Source of the DNA: an uncultured Eubacteriales bacterium
GTDB taxonomy: Bacteria > Bacillota > Clostridia > Monoglobales > Monoglobaceae
Direction of reading: 5' to 3'
Assembly (NCBI GenBank): GCA_958352815.1
Contig: CATWQA010000020.1
Location: 1 to 34,757 of the forward strand
Length of the DNA stretch: 34,757 nt
The translations under genes and the position numbers were made by a program. Positions within the stretch are counted from its first letter, which is position 1. Each line of letters opens with the position of its first letter. Under the pieces are notes generated by a model, which did no database searches, was not told where the DNA came from, and was given only the letters and a program-made list of their open reading frames with translations. Shown in pieces: positions 1-7,135 of this stretch.

Positions 1-848
1 AACAATACATTAGACACACCCTCAGGATGAAATGATGGCAGCACAACACAACTGCTCATTGTTTCAAAAGGTATTATATCCCTTACCAATCCGTGATAAA
101 CAATAGTGCCATTCGCTTCGGCTTCCTTAATGATGGTCTCATAGTTTTCTTCGCAATGTCCGCAAACGTGAAATTCCACGTTTGGATTTTCACTTCTTAT
201 AGTTCTCGCTGCATCTAAGAACTGATCGATTCCCTTTGCCTTCATTACCCTAGCCATATATGTAAAGATTATCTTTTCTTTATTTGGGTATGGCAGAGGG
301 CGGAATTTTTCTAAATTCACTCCGGAGCCCGGTAATATAATTCCATTCTTGAACTTGATTTTTTTATCTATAAAAAACTGCCTGTCATGTTCGTTTTGAA
401 AAAAAACACAATCAGCATTTTTAACTGCTCTTTTATATAATACTTCGGTTATTTTTTCTGTTATACCACCTTCCGCAAGTCCTTTTCCCAGTCCTGTAAT
501 ATTTAGTATAAATGGAATCTTTAACATTGAACAAACTATTCCACCATAAACATCACATTTCACAGTGTATGCCAAAACCACATCAGGTTTGACTTTCTTA
601 ATCAGCTTCTGATAATTTTTTATAAGAGCAAGATCTTGAAACGGATTTTTCCCACGCCTATTGATAGGAACCTCAATAAATTTACATCCATATTCTTTAC
701 TTGTCTTTTCTCCTTCTCCAAACGGTCCGTTGGGAAAAGAAACGATTACCTCATTGCCTTCTTTTATAAATCGTTCAATCAACTCACCACGAAATCCAAA
801 AATAACCAGATGGCTATTTCCCAACATCAATATTCGTTTTTTTTCCAT
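1..848 (-). CDS. Family 4 glycosyltransferase, partial (C-terminus beyond left edge)
   Basis: An open frame runs from an ATG at 848 to the left edge with no stop (282 codons), beginning MEKKRILMLGNSHLVIFGFR. It has the two-domain GT-B layout. The N-terminal acceptor domain has GNSHLVIFGFRGEL near the start and a KPDVVLAYTVKCDVYGG stretch. The C-terminal donor domain has PGSGVNLEKFRPLP, FTYMARVMKAKGIDQFLDA and VCGHCEENYE, and ends in PSFHPEGVSNVL. In this family that last motif leads directly into the nucleotide-sugar-binding E-x7-E motif, which lies outside the window. An AGGAAG ribosome site lies about 10 nt upstream. The gene starts 29 nt after ugd and is the fourth gene of the exopolysaccharide operon. 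It probably adds a sugar to the lipid-linked repeat unit on the cytoplasmic face; donor and acceptor cannot be told from sequence. Confidence 0.9.
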   Translation of the reverse strand, partial: MEKKRILMLGNSHLVIFGFRGELIERFIKEGNEVIVSFPNGPFGEGEKTSKEYGCKFIEVPINRRGKNPFQDLALIKNYQKLIKKVKPDVVLAYTVKCDVYGGIVCSMLKIPFILNITGLGKGLAEGGITEKITEVLYKRAVKNADCVFFQNEHDRQFFIDKKIKFKNGIILPGSGVNLEKFRPLPYPNKEKIIFTYMARVMKAKGIDQFLDAARTIRSENPNVEFHVCGHCEENYETIIKEAEANGTIVYHGLVRDIIPFETMSSCVVLPSFHPEGVSNVL

Positions 849-877
849 ATTCAATGAACTTCCTTTTTGAAATCTAA

Positions 878-2134
878 CTAATCACGTCTAAAAATATCTC
901 GCGTGTAAACTTTGTCTTCCACGTCATCTAAATGACTATCATATCTATTAGCAATAATAGCTTGAGACATTTCTTTGAACTCCTCTAGGTCATTTACAAC
1001 TCTGCTTCCAAAGAAGGTCTCGCCGTCTTTGAGAGTCGGTTCGTAAATTACCACTGTAGCTCCCTTAGCCTTAATTCGTTTCATAACGCCCTGGATCGAG
1101 CTTTGGCGGAAGTTATCGCTGTTACTCTTCATAGTTAAGCGATACACTCCGATAACAACCTCTTTCTCCTTACCTATATTCCACTCATCATTTGCCCCAT
1201 AAGCTCCGGCAATCTCCAGAACACGGTCAGCTATAAAATCCTTTCTGGTTCTGTTGCTCTCAACAATTGCTTCAATCAAATTTTCGGGTACATCCGCATA
1301 ATTCGCCAGAAGCTGCTTAGTATCTTTTGGCAGACAGTAGCCGCCATAGCCGAAAGACGGATTGTTATAATGTGTGCCGATACGCGGATCGAGGCATACG
1401 CCGTTTATGATCTGTTGAGTGTTCAGCCCCTTCATCTCAGCGTAGGTATCAAGTTCATTGAAGTAGGAGACGCGGAGAGCCAAGTATGTATTGGCGAAAA
1501 GTTTCACCGCTTCTGCTTCTGTAAAGCCCATAAAGAGCGTGTCGATATTTTCTTTCACAGCCCCTTCCCGGAGTAATTCCGCAAAGGTATGTGCCGCCTT
1601 AACAAGACGAGCATTTTCCACATCCGTGCCGACAATTATGCGGGAAGGGAAGAGGTTGTCATACAGAGCCTTGGACTCGCGGAGAAATTCGGGGCTGAAA
1701 ATGATGTTATCACAATGAAACTTCTCACGAACGATTGCCGTATATCCCACAGGAATAGTGGACTTGATGACCATAATGGCATCCGGGTTGTACTGAATAA
1801 CGAGTTTTATCACGGCCTCGACCGCAGATGTATCGAAAAAGTTCTTTTTACTGTCATAGTTGGTCGGTGCAGCAATAACTACAAAATCCGCATCACTGTA
1901 AGCCGCCTCTGCGTCCAAAGTGGCTGTCAGGTCTAATTTTCTGCTTCCTGCTTTATCTTCAGCCAAAAACTTCTCTATGTACTCATCCTGTATAGGACTT
2001 ACCCTGTTGTTGATCTTCTCGACCTTCTCCGGGATGATGTCCACAGCCGTCACATGATTGTGCTGTGAGAGCAATACAGCCAGACTCAAACCAACATATC
2101 CAGTTCCGGCTACTGCAATTTTCATGTTGCTCAT
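878..2134 (-). CDS. ugd: UDP-glucose 6-dehydrogenase
   Basis: A 418-residue nucleotide-sugar dehydrogenase that oxidises UDP-glucose to UDP-glucuronate with two NAD+. It opens with the Rossmann motif GTGYVGLSLAVLLSQ (residues about 10-24) followed by the acidic strand end AVDIIPEKV. The central region has SPEFLRESKALYDNLFPSRI and the helix EAVKLFANTYLALRVSYFNEL. The catalytic cysteine is in FGYGGYCLPKDTKQL near residue 267, and the C-terminal UDP-binding domain follows. Length fits the short bacterial Ugd class. The first ATG is preferred because GAGGAG lies 9 nt upstream; a second ATG lies three codons in. The gene sits between the UDP-glucuronate epimerase and a glycosyltransferase. Together ugd and the epimerase give a path UDP-Glc to UDP-GlcA to UDP-GalA, so the polymer probably contains uronic acids. 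Confidence 0.95.
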   Translation of the reverse strand: MSNMKIAVAGTGYVGLSLAVLLSQHNHVTAVDIIPEKVEKINNRVSPIQDEYIEKFLAEDKAGSRKLDLTATLDAEAAYSDADFVVIAAPTNYDSKKNFFDTSAVEAVIKLVIQYNPDAIMVIKSTIPVGYTAIVREKFHCDNIIFSPEFLRESKALYDNLFPSRIIVGTDVENARLVKAAHTFAELLREGAVKENIDTLFMGFTEAEAVKLFANTYLALRVSYFNELDTYAEMKGLNTQQIINGVCLDPRIGTHYNNPSFGYGGYCLPKDTKQLLANYADVPENLIEAIVESNRTRKDFIADRVLEIAGAYGANDEWNIGKEKEVVIGVYRLTMKSNSDNFRQSSIQGVMKRIKAKGATVVIYEPTLKDGETFFGSRVVNDLEEFKEMSQAIIANRYDSHLDDVEDKVYTRDIFRRD

Positions 2135-2205
2135 AATCTTCTGCTCCTCGTATTTATCTTCTGCTTCTCCTGCTTATCATCCGAAATCCTATATTTATAA
2201 AGCAC

Positions 2206-3279
2206 TTACTTATAAAACTCCGCATACCACTCGGCAAACTTCCTTAACCCTTCTCTTAGGCTTGTACTCGGTTTGTACCCGAAGTCTGCCTCCAATGCAC
2301 TTGTGTCAGCATAAGTCACCGGCACATCGCCCGGCTGCATTGGAACAAGCTCTTTGTGGCTCTCAAAATCGTAATCTTTATCCAAAACACCGGCTCTGAC
2401 CAGCTCTTGTTGAAGAATGTCCACAAAATCTAGGAGATTTTCGGGAGAATTGTTCCCAATGTTGTAGACCTTGTACGGCGGAATTGGGAGTCCATCCTCT
2501 CCATCCTTCCTGTCGGGAGCTTTCTGCATTACACGTACAACACCCTCAACAATGTCATCCACATAAGTGAAGTCACGCTTGCAGTTTCCATAATTAAATA
2601 TTTGTATGGTCTTTCCTTCTCTCAATTTATTGGTAAATCCAAAGTATGCCATATCCGGACGTCCGGCAGGTCCATACACAGTGAAGAAGCGCAACCCTGT
2701 AGACGGAATATTGTATAATTTAGAATATGCATGAGCCATTAGTTCATTACTTTTCTTGGTGGCCGCATAAAGCGAAACAGGATTATCCACCATATCAACC
2801 GTAGAATACGGAACTTTCTTATTAGAACCGTATACGGAAGAACTGGAAGCATATACCAGATGTTCAACACCCACGTTTCCATCATCATAAGAATGGCGGC
2901 AGGCTTCCAAAATGTTATAAAAACCAAGAAGATTTGCCTCTATGTAAGTATCAGGATTTGTAATGGAATAGCGTACTCCCGCCTGAGCTGCCATGTTCAC
3001 AACAACATTTGGGCTGTACTTTTCAAAAATTTCCTCAATAACTGATTTTTCTGCAATGTTTCCCTTTACAAAAGTGAAGTTCGGATGAGAATTAAGCTCT
3101 TCCAATCTCGCCTCTTTCAATCTGACATCGTAGTAATTATTCATATTGTCAATACCGACGATTTTGGCAGACGGAATATCATCAAATAAACGCTTTGCAA
3201 GATGAAAACCTATGAATCCTGCGACGCCTGTCAGAAAAATCGTTTTATTTTTCAAATCAACATTTGGAACAAAGTCCAT
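2206..3279 (-). CDS. NAD-dependent UDP-glucuronate 4-epimerase (extended SDR)
   Basis: A 357-residue extended short-chain dehydrogenase/reductase. It has the NAD-binding motif GVAGFIGFHLAKRL at residues 18-31, the YASSSSVYG strand containing the catalytic Ser, and the catalytic Y-x3-K in LYAATKKSNE near residues 169-173. RFFTVYGPAGRPDMAYFGFT and NYGNCKRDFTYVDDIVEG match the UDP-glucuronate epimerase subgroup (converting UDP-GlcA to UDP-GalA) better than GalE or RmlB. An AGGAGAAAGAAGAGGG purine-rich site precedes the ATG. It lies upstream of ugd in the same transcript with a 71-nt gap. The exact sugar specificity is inferred from subgroup motifs and from its neighbour, since ugd makes the expected substrate. 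Confidence 0.88.
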   Translation of the reverse strand: MDFVPNVDLKNKTIFLTGVAGFIGFHLAKRLFDDIPSAKIVGIDNMNNYYDVRLKEARLEELNSHPNFTFVKGNIAEKSVIEEIFEKYSPNVVVNMAAQAGVRYSITNPDTYIEANLLGFYNILEACRHSYDDGNVGVEHLVYASSSSVYGSNKKVPYSTVDMVDNPVSLYAATKKSNELMAHAYSKLYNIPSTGLRFFTVYGPAGRPDMAYFGFTNKLREGKTIQIFNYGNCKRDFTYVDDIVEGVVRVMQKAPDRKDGEDGLPIPPYKVYNIGNNSPENLLDFVDILQQELVRAGVLDKDYDFESHKELVPMQPGDVPVTYADTSALEADFGYKPSTSLREGLRKFAEWYAEFYK

Positions 3280-3501
3280 TTCGTTTCCCTCTTCTTTCTC
3301 CTATGTTTGCATATCCGACACAAATTAAAATATGTATTTCATTCTACTTGATCCATCTCAAAATTCTTCTGTAAAAGATCGCTTATCTCATTTTCACAAC
3401 TTGTTCTAAACTATTGTTTTGTAGGGTACACATTCGCTGAACCGGCTATTTGTGTAGCGCATATTACAAATTGTGCGCCGAAAAACAAGTCTTTCGGCTT
3501 T

Positions 3502-4209
3502 CTAATAAGCGCCCTTATGGAAAAGAACCGCAGGAATTGTTCTGAAAATAATTTCTATGTCCTTTAAAAAACCGCGTTCATTTATGTACTTAATATCCAA
3601 ATCCATCCACTCATCAAAGCTTACGTCACTTCTGCCGGAGCACTGCCAATAGCAGGTCAGTCCCGGCTTAACGCTGAGCCTCTGCATCTGGTAATCGTCA
3701 TACTGCATAACCTCATATCCCAAAGGCGGGCGAGGCCCCACAACGCTCATATTTCCCTTAAAAATATTAAACAGCTGAGGAAGCTCATCAATACTTGTCT
3801 TTCTGATAAAGGCTCCTACCCTTGTCACCCTCGGGTCATTGGACATTTTGAATGCCAGTCCGTCAGCCTCGTTCCGATCTTGCAGCTCCTTTAGCTTTTT
3901 CTCCGCGTCCTCGCACATGGAGCGGAACTTATACATCCTAAAAAACTTACCATCCTTGCCTACTCTCGTCTGAGCGAAAATCGGACTTCCGCCGTCCTCC
4001 ATCTTTATTGCAAGAGCGGTAATCCCCATCAACGGCGAGAAAACAATCAGCGCCAACAGAGAACTCACAACATCAAACACTCTTTTTGCAAACTCATAGC
4101 CCCGCCTTTCCTTTTGAACGACGGTCTCCTTGTGCAAGTCCCTCTCAAGAACCAGCTCATTCGCAATCTCATTATTTGGTATTTGCAACATACTCTCTTC
4201 CCACTCCAT
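3502..4209 (-). CDS. Sugar transferase (undecaprenyl-phosphate sugar phosphotransferase)
   Basis: A 235-residue monotopic phosphoglycosyl transferase of the bacterial sugar-transferase family (catalytic part of WcaJ/RfbP type). It moves a sugar-1-phosphate onto undecaprenyl phosphate and so starts repeat-unit synthesis. A short hydrophilic start is followed by the reentrant hydrophobic helix VFDVVSSLLALIVFSPLMGI (about residues 44-63). Then come FAQTRVGKDGKFFRMYKFRSM, the RKTSIDELPQLFNIFKGNMS block with its conserved Asp-Glu pair, and VVGPRPPL. The long N-terminal membrane domain of WcaJ is absent, so this is the short form. The ATG at 4209 has GGGGAG 8 nt upstream. A downstream ATG at 4191 is possible but less well placed. 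It is the first gene after the promoter at 4393-4421, consistent with its priming role. Confidence 0.93.
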   Translation of the reverse strand: MEWEESMLQIPNNEIANELVLERDLHKETVVQKERRGYEFAKRVFDVVSSLLALIVFSPLMGITALAIKMEDGGSPIFAQTRVGKDGKFFRMYKFRSMCEDAEKKLKELQDRNEADGLAFKMSNDPRVTRVGAFIRKTSIDELPQLFNIFKGNMSVVGPRPPLGYEVMQYDDYQMQRLSVKPGLTCYWQCSGRSDVSFDEWMDLDIKYINERGFLKDIEIIFRTIPAVLFHKGAY

Positions 4210-4698
4210 TTGAAATACTCCCCACTTTCAATAAGCAAGCAGCAGCGCCGCACAGCGCAATTTGTAAATACCGATACCCCTCTATACGGTTAAAAACAAC
4301 ACGGGCCGCAAAGTAATTCGATATTTTATAACAAAACACCATTTTAAACAACAGCATAAAATTACATAATTTTTGACCCGAGTAATGGAATTATTATAGC
4401 ACATCTACGTTATAAAATCAATAGCATTTTTATTAAAATATATTACAAAAATCGAAATTATATAAAAAGATGTTTGTTATATATGCCTTTACGTAAACAT
4501 AATATGGTTATCGGTACAAAAAAAGTTTTGTCTGCCAAAATATTCCTGAAATAAATTTTACATAACTTGAAAAAATATTCAATAAAGGGTTCCGTCACCC
4601 TATTCAGCTTTCGGCAGCGCCTTGGCTCATGCTGAAACTCTTGCCGTTTTGGAGGTGAGAGCGTTTAACCGACAAGTCACAATATAAGGAGAGACAAT
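4210..4698. other. Divergent intergenic region upstream of the EPS operon and the DUF421 gene
   Basis: AT-rich spacer of 489 nt. On the minus strand it contains the EPS promoter and then a leader of about 175 nt before the sugar transferase. On the plus side there is a perfect palindrome TTTACGTAAA near 4490 and a small hairpin AGGGT-tccgtc-ACCCT near 4587-4602. A wider inverted repeat, TTCAGC...GCTGAA, follows just before the DUF421 gene. I see no known riboswitch motif in either leader. A weak plus-strand promoter (TTTACA, 17 nt, CAATAA) may lie near 4557-4585. Confidence 0.5.
4393..4421 (-). promoter_or_regulatory. Sigma-A promoter of the EPS operon (extended -10)
   Basis: Read on the minus strand: -35 TTGATT (4421-4416), a 17-nt spacer, and -10 TATAAT (4398-4393) preceded by TGC, giving an extended -10. 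Start of transcription would be near 4386, leaving a leader of roughly 175 nt. Confidence 0.75.
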
Positions 4699-5373
4699 AT
4701 GCTTATAACAGTGTTAAGAACAGGACTTATGTACTTTTTAGTCGTGCTGTGCCTGCGTGTTATGGGAAAGCGGCAGGTGGCGGAGCTGGAGCCGTCGGAG
4801 CTGGTTGTTACCATAATTATATCCGAGATAGCCGCCGACCCGGTTGTTGACCCGGGTAAGCCCTTTGCCACCGCCTTTGTTTCCATAATAATATTACTGT
4901 TTTTAGAGGTACTGCTGTCCTACATCGCCTACAAGAACATCGGGTTCAGGTCGGTTCTGTACGGGAAACCCAGCACATTTTTCTGCGACGGAAAGCTGAA
5001 CCAGAAGGAGATGCAAAATCAGCGGTACAGCATCGGTGACCTCCTTGAAGAAATCAGAAACACCGGCGCCACCTCTTTAAACGATGTGGAGTACGTCATT
5101 ATGGAGACCAACGGAAACGTCAGCGTCATACAGAACTCGGTGAGCCGACCTGTGACGCCTATGGACCTGGGGCTCAAGGTCCCGGTAACCGAGATAAGCT
5201 ACATCATTATAGACAACGGAAACCTTATCAAGAGCAACCTAGACAGACTCAGCCTTGACAAAAAATGGGTTATGAACAAGCTGAAGGAGGACGGCATCAG
5301 CAAAATTTCCCATGTATTCTATATGGGTGCGGACAAGAGCGGAAACGCAGTTATAATCAAAAAGGAGCGATGA
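4699..5373 (+). CDS. DUF421 domain membrane protein (YetF/YcaP family)
   Basis: A 224-residue protein with an N-terminal membrane part of three hydrophobic segments: residues about 3-20 (RTGLMYFLVVLCLRVMG), 35-48, and 58-80 (FVSIIILLFLEVLLSYIAY). The family signature MGKRQVAELEPSELVVTIIISEIAADPVVD lies between them. The cytoplasmic domain contains the hallmark GKLNQKEMQNQRYSIGDLLEEIRNTGATSLNDVEYVIMETNG. This matches YetF-type proteins, which associate with spores or the envelope in bacilli; biochemical function is unknown. AAGGAG lies 8 nt upstream of the ATG. A DUF4363-type gene follows, a pairing common in Clostridia, suggesting a shared membrane complex. Confidence 0.9.
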   Translation: MLITVLRTGLMYFLVVLCLRVMGKRQVAELEPSELVVTIIISEIAADPVVDPGKPFATAFVSIIILLFLEVLLSYIAYKNIGFRSVLYGKPSTFFCDGKLNQKEMQNQRYSIGDLLEEIRNTGATSLNDVEYVIMETNGNVSVIQNSVSRPVTPMDLGLKVPVTEISYIIIDNGNLIKSNLDRLSLDKKWVMNKLKEDGISKISHVFYMGADKSGNAVIIKKER

Positions 5374-5384
5374 GCCTTCGGCGG

Positions 5385-5507
5385 ATTGAATTGCGCGTGC
5401 GAAATTTTGCTCGCCTATGGCTCACAAACGCACATGCGCAAAAAATCTCTTATCATTCCTTGCTCCGCTGATGAGAGAAATTTTATCTTTGCCGATGCGG
5501 AGCGGCG
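5385..5507. repeat. Hairpin-rich spacer between the DUF421 and DUF4363 genes
   Basis: This 150-nt gap carries nested inverted repeats. TCTCTTATCA (5446-5455) pairs with TGATGAGAGA (5469-5478), and GCTCCGC (5462-5468) pairs with GCGGAGC (5497-5503). A GCGCGTGCG / CGCACATGCGC pair spans about 5393-5439. The AAACGCACATGCGC stretch resembles AAACGCACAGTGCG near 32393 and AAACGCACGGCGG near 33892, so it may be a short dispersed palindromic unit. Confidence 0.5.
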
Positions 5508-5521
5508 GAATGGAGATTTTT

Positions 5522-5902
5522 ATGAAACGGGTCATAATAACAACCGTAATGCTCTTGGCGGCAGTGTGCTTCATTGTTTTTCACTACCACAAGGTGTCGG
5601 AGCTGGATAAATTCGCAGAAGAGTCCTACAATCAGATTATTTCCGCCTATGAGCGGGACGACTTTGAGGAGATTTCCGCCCGCCTTGAAAAGCTTAAGGC
5701 AGCATGGGACGACACCCAGACTTGGGCGGGAATGACCGTTGATACAGACCAGATTGAGGAGATAGAAATCTCCCTGCTTCAGAGCATAAGCTACGCGAAA
5801 ATTCAGGCAAAGGAGGATTTTATCGGGGAGTTCATACTGTTCAACCAGCACATAAAGCACCTGCCTTACTACGAGAAAATTACTCTTGAAAGTCTCCTGT
5901 AA
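5522..5902 (+). CDS. DUF4363 family membrane-anchored protein
   Basis: A 126-residue protein with one N-terminal transmembrane anchor (MKRVIITTVMLLAAVCFIVF). The extracytoplasmic part is mostly helical, with SELDKFAEESYNQIISAYERDDFEEISARLEKLKAAWDD and a WAGMTVDTDQIEEIEISLLQSISYAK segment. The spacing of W and E residues and the position behind a DUF421 gene fit the DUF4363 family of unknown function. ATG 5522 is chosen because GGAG lies 6 nt upstream and the anchor then begins at residue 1. An in-frame ATG at 5510, with GGAG 7 nt before it, is the alternative. Co-transcription with the upstream gene is likely, though a hairpin-rich spacer separates them. Confidence 0.75.
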   Translation: MKRVIITTVMLLAAVCFIVFHYHKVSELDKFAEESYNQIISAYERDDFEEISARLEKLKAAWDDTQTWAGMTVDTDQIEEIEISLLQSISYAKIQAKEDFIGEFILFNQHIKHLPYYEKITLESLL

Positions 5903-5906
5903 ACCC

Positions 5907-5935
5907 TTTACAACACTTCCGCAAAATGGTACAAT
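5907..5935 (+). promoter_or_regulatory. Sigma-A promoter of the ROK kinase gene
   Basis: TTTACA (5907-5912), a 17-nt spacer, TACAAT (5930-5935). The start of transcription near 5942 gives a very short leader before GGGAGG and the ATG at 5963. Confidence 0.75.
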
Positions 5936-5962
5936 AATACAAAAACCATTGGGAGGATAACC

Positions 5963-6895
5963 ATGTATATAGGAATAGACCTGGGCGGCACAAATATTGC
6001 CGTGGGAATTGTTGACGGAGAGGGAAAGATACTGTCAAAGGCTTCCTCTCCCACCTGCTCCCGACGCAGCTTTGAGGAGGTAGTTAAGACAATGGCGGAC
6101 ACCTGCTTTGAAGCCCTCAGCCGAGGAGGATATACCGAAAAGGATATTGAGGCGATAGGTATAGGCGCTCCGGGAACCATTGACAACAAAAACGGAACAG
6201 TTATGTTTGCCTCAAACTTAGGGTGGACTGACGTCCCCCTTACCGCAGAGCTGCAAAAATACATAAACATACCCGTCAATATTGAGAATGACGCCAACGC
6301 CGCCGCATACGGGGAATATATGATGTGCGGCGCGGACGTCAAGGACTTCATTTTTATCACGCTGGGCACAGGCATAGGCGGAGGCATTATTATAAACGGA
6401 GAAATATACCGCGGCTTTAACGGAGCCGGGGCGGAAATCGGGCACAACAGCTTTATCTTCGGCGGGGAAAGGTGCAACTGCGGAAAGCGGGGCTGCTGGG
6501 AGGTTTACGGGTCGGTTAGCGGACTTATAAAGCAGACGGAAAAAGCTATAGCCGAGAACCCAAATTCAATCATGGCAAAAGCCGAAAAGGTAGACGGGCG
6601 CACAGCCTTTGATGCGGCAAAGCAGGGAGACAAGGCGGCCGCAAAGGTGGTCAGCCGTTATATTGAATACGTGGCGGACGGGATATGCAGTATCGTGAAC
6701 ATATTTGAGCCGGAGGTTCTGCTCATCGGCGGGGGCATCAGCAAAGAGGGGGATTACCTCTTAAACCCCATAAAGGAATACTGCCGAAACAATTACTACT
6801 GCAAGCACATTGAGCAGACAGAACTGGGGATTGCAACTCTGGGGAACGACGCAGGAATTATCGGCGCAGCCCTTGCCGCAAAAAATTTAAAATAA
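5963..6895 (+). CDS. glcK: ROK family glucokinase
   Basis: A 310-residue cytoplasmic sugar kinase that phosphorylates glucose, or a related hexose or amino sugar, with ATP. It has the phosphate loop IDLGGTNIAVGIVD (residues 4-17), IGIGAPGTID, the catalytic Asp in NIENDANAAAYGEY (near residue 110), and LGTGIGGGIIINGEIYRG. The ROK zinc site CNCGKRGCWE follows EIGH in the usual arrangement, then a C-terminal IGGGISKEGDYLL adenosine-binding segment. It has full family length and no N-terminal DNA-binding domain, so it is a kinase and not a ROK repressor. Its own promoter precedes it. Specificity for glucose is the family default and is inferred. Confidence 0.92.
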   Translation: MYIGIDLGGTNIAVGIVDGEGKILSKASSPTCSRRSFEEVVKTMADTCFEALSRGGYTEKDIEAIGIGAPGTIDNKNGTVMFASNLGWTDVPLTAELQKYINIPVNIENDANAAAYGEYMMCGADVKDFIFITLGTGIGGGIIINGEIYRGFNGAGAEIGHNSFIFGGERCNCGKRGCWEVYGSVSGLIKQTEKAIAENPNSIMAKAEKVDGRTAFDAAKQGDKAAAKVVSRYIEYVADGICSIVNIFEPEVLLIGGGISKEGDYLLNPIKEYCRNNYYCKHIEQTELGIATLGNDAGIIGAALAAKNLK

Positions 6896-6966
6896 ATTTG
6901 AAAAAATTGGGAACTTTTTATGAACTTCAGTCGTCATATTAAACGAATGGTTGTTATTTGAAAAAC

Positions 6967-6997
6967 TTTATGCGATTTTGCTGTGGGGCGGTATAAT
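6967..6997 (+). promoter_or_regulatory. Promoter of the SLH-protein leader, -10 within an inverted repeat
   Basis: A perfect -10 TATAAT lies at 6992-6997, with a poor -35 (TTTATG or TTATGC, 18-19 nt upstream). The -10 is inside an imperfect inverted repeat GGCGGTA (6987-6993) / TATCGCC (7002-7008), matching at six of seven positions. This could be an operator. The predicted start near 7004 is followed by a GCCT-catggc-AGGC hairpin. Confidence 0.5.
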
Positions 6998-7068
6998 AAG
7001 GTATCGCCTCATGGCAGGCTCCCAATTCATTTAGGTTAGGTTTAAAATTTAATAGAGTTTTTCACTGA

Positions 7069-7091
7069 GCGGTCATCAAGACCGCTTTTTT
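7069..7091 (+). terminator. Rho-independent terminator upstream of the SLH gene
   Basis: GCGGTC (7069-7074), a 5-nt loop, GACCGC (7080-7085), then six T. It lies between the 6992 promoter and the SLH start codon, 174 nt after the ROK gene. It could end ROK read-through, attenuate the SLH transcript, or end a short RNA of about 85-90 nt. Confidence 0.8.
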
Positions 7092-7135
7092 GTTTAAGAA
7101 AAAAATAAAAATATATAAATGAAAGAAGGGGTATT

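Noticed and set aside
4172..4357. 61-codon frame in the EPS leader, overlapping the sugar transferase start
   Set aside because: No ribosome site before its ATG and it runs out of frame into the next gene; a leader peptide is possible but not supported.
4580..4690. ykkC/guanidine or Mn riboswitch upstream of the DUF421 gene
   Set aside because: A short AGGGTTCCG resemblance only; the rest of the conserved ykkC or yybP core is absent.
5908..6477. 189-codon minus-strand frame
   Set aside because: Antisense of the ROK kinase start; a Pro/Ser-rich translation with no recognisable domain, and the promoter on the plus strand lies within it.
7004..7091. Known riboswitch (c-di-GMP, TPP, SAM, T-box) in the SLH leader
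   Set aside because: None of the conserved core sequences of these classes is visible; only a hairpin and a terminator are seen.
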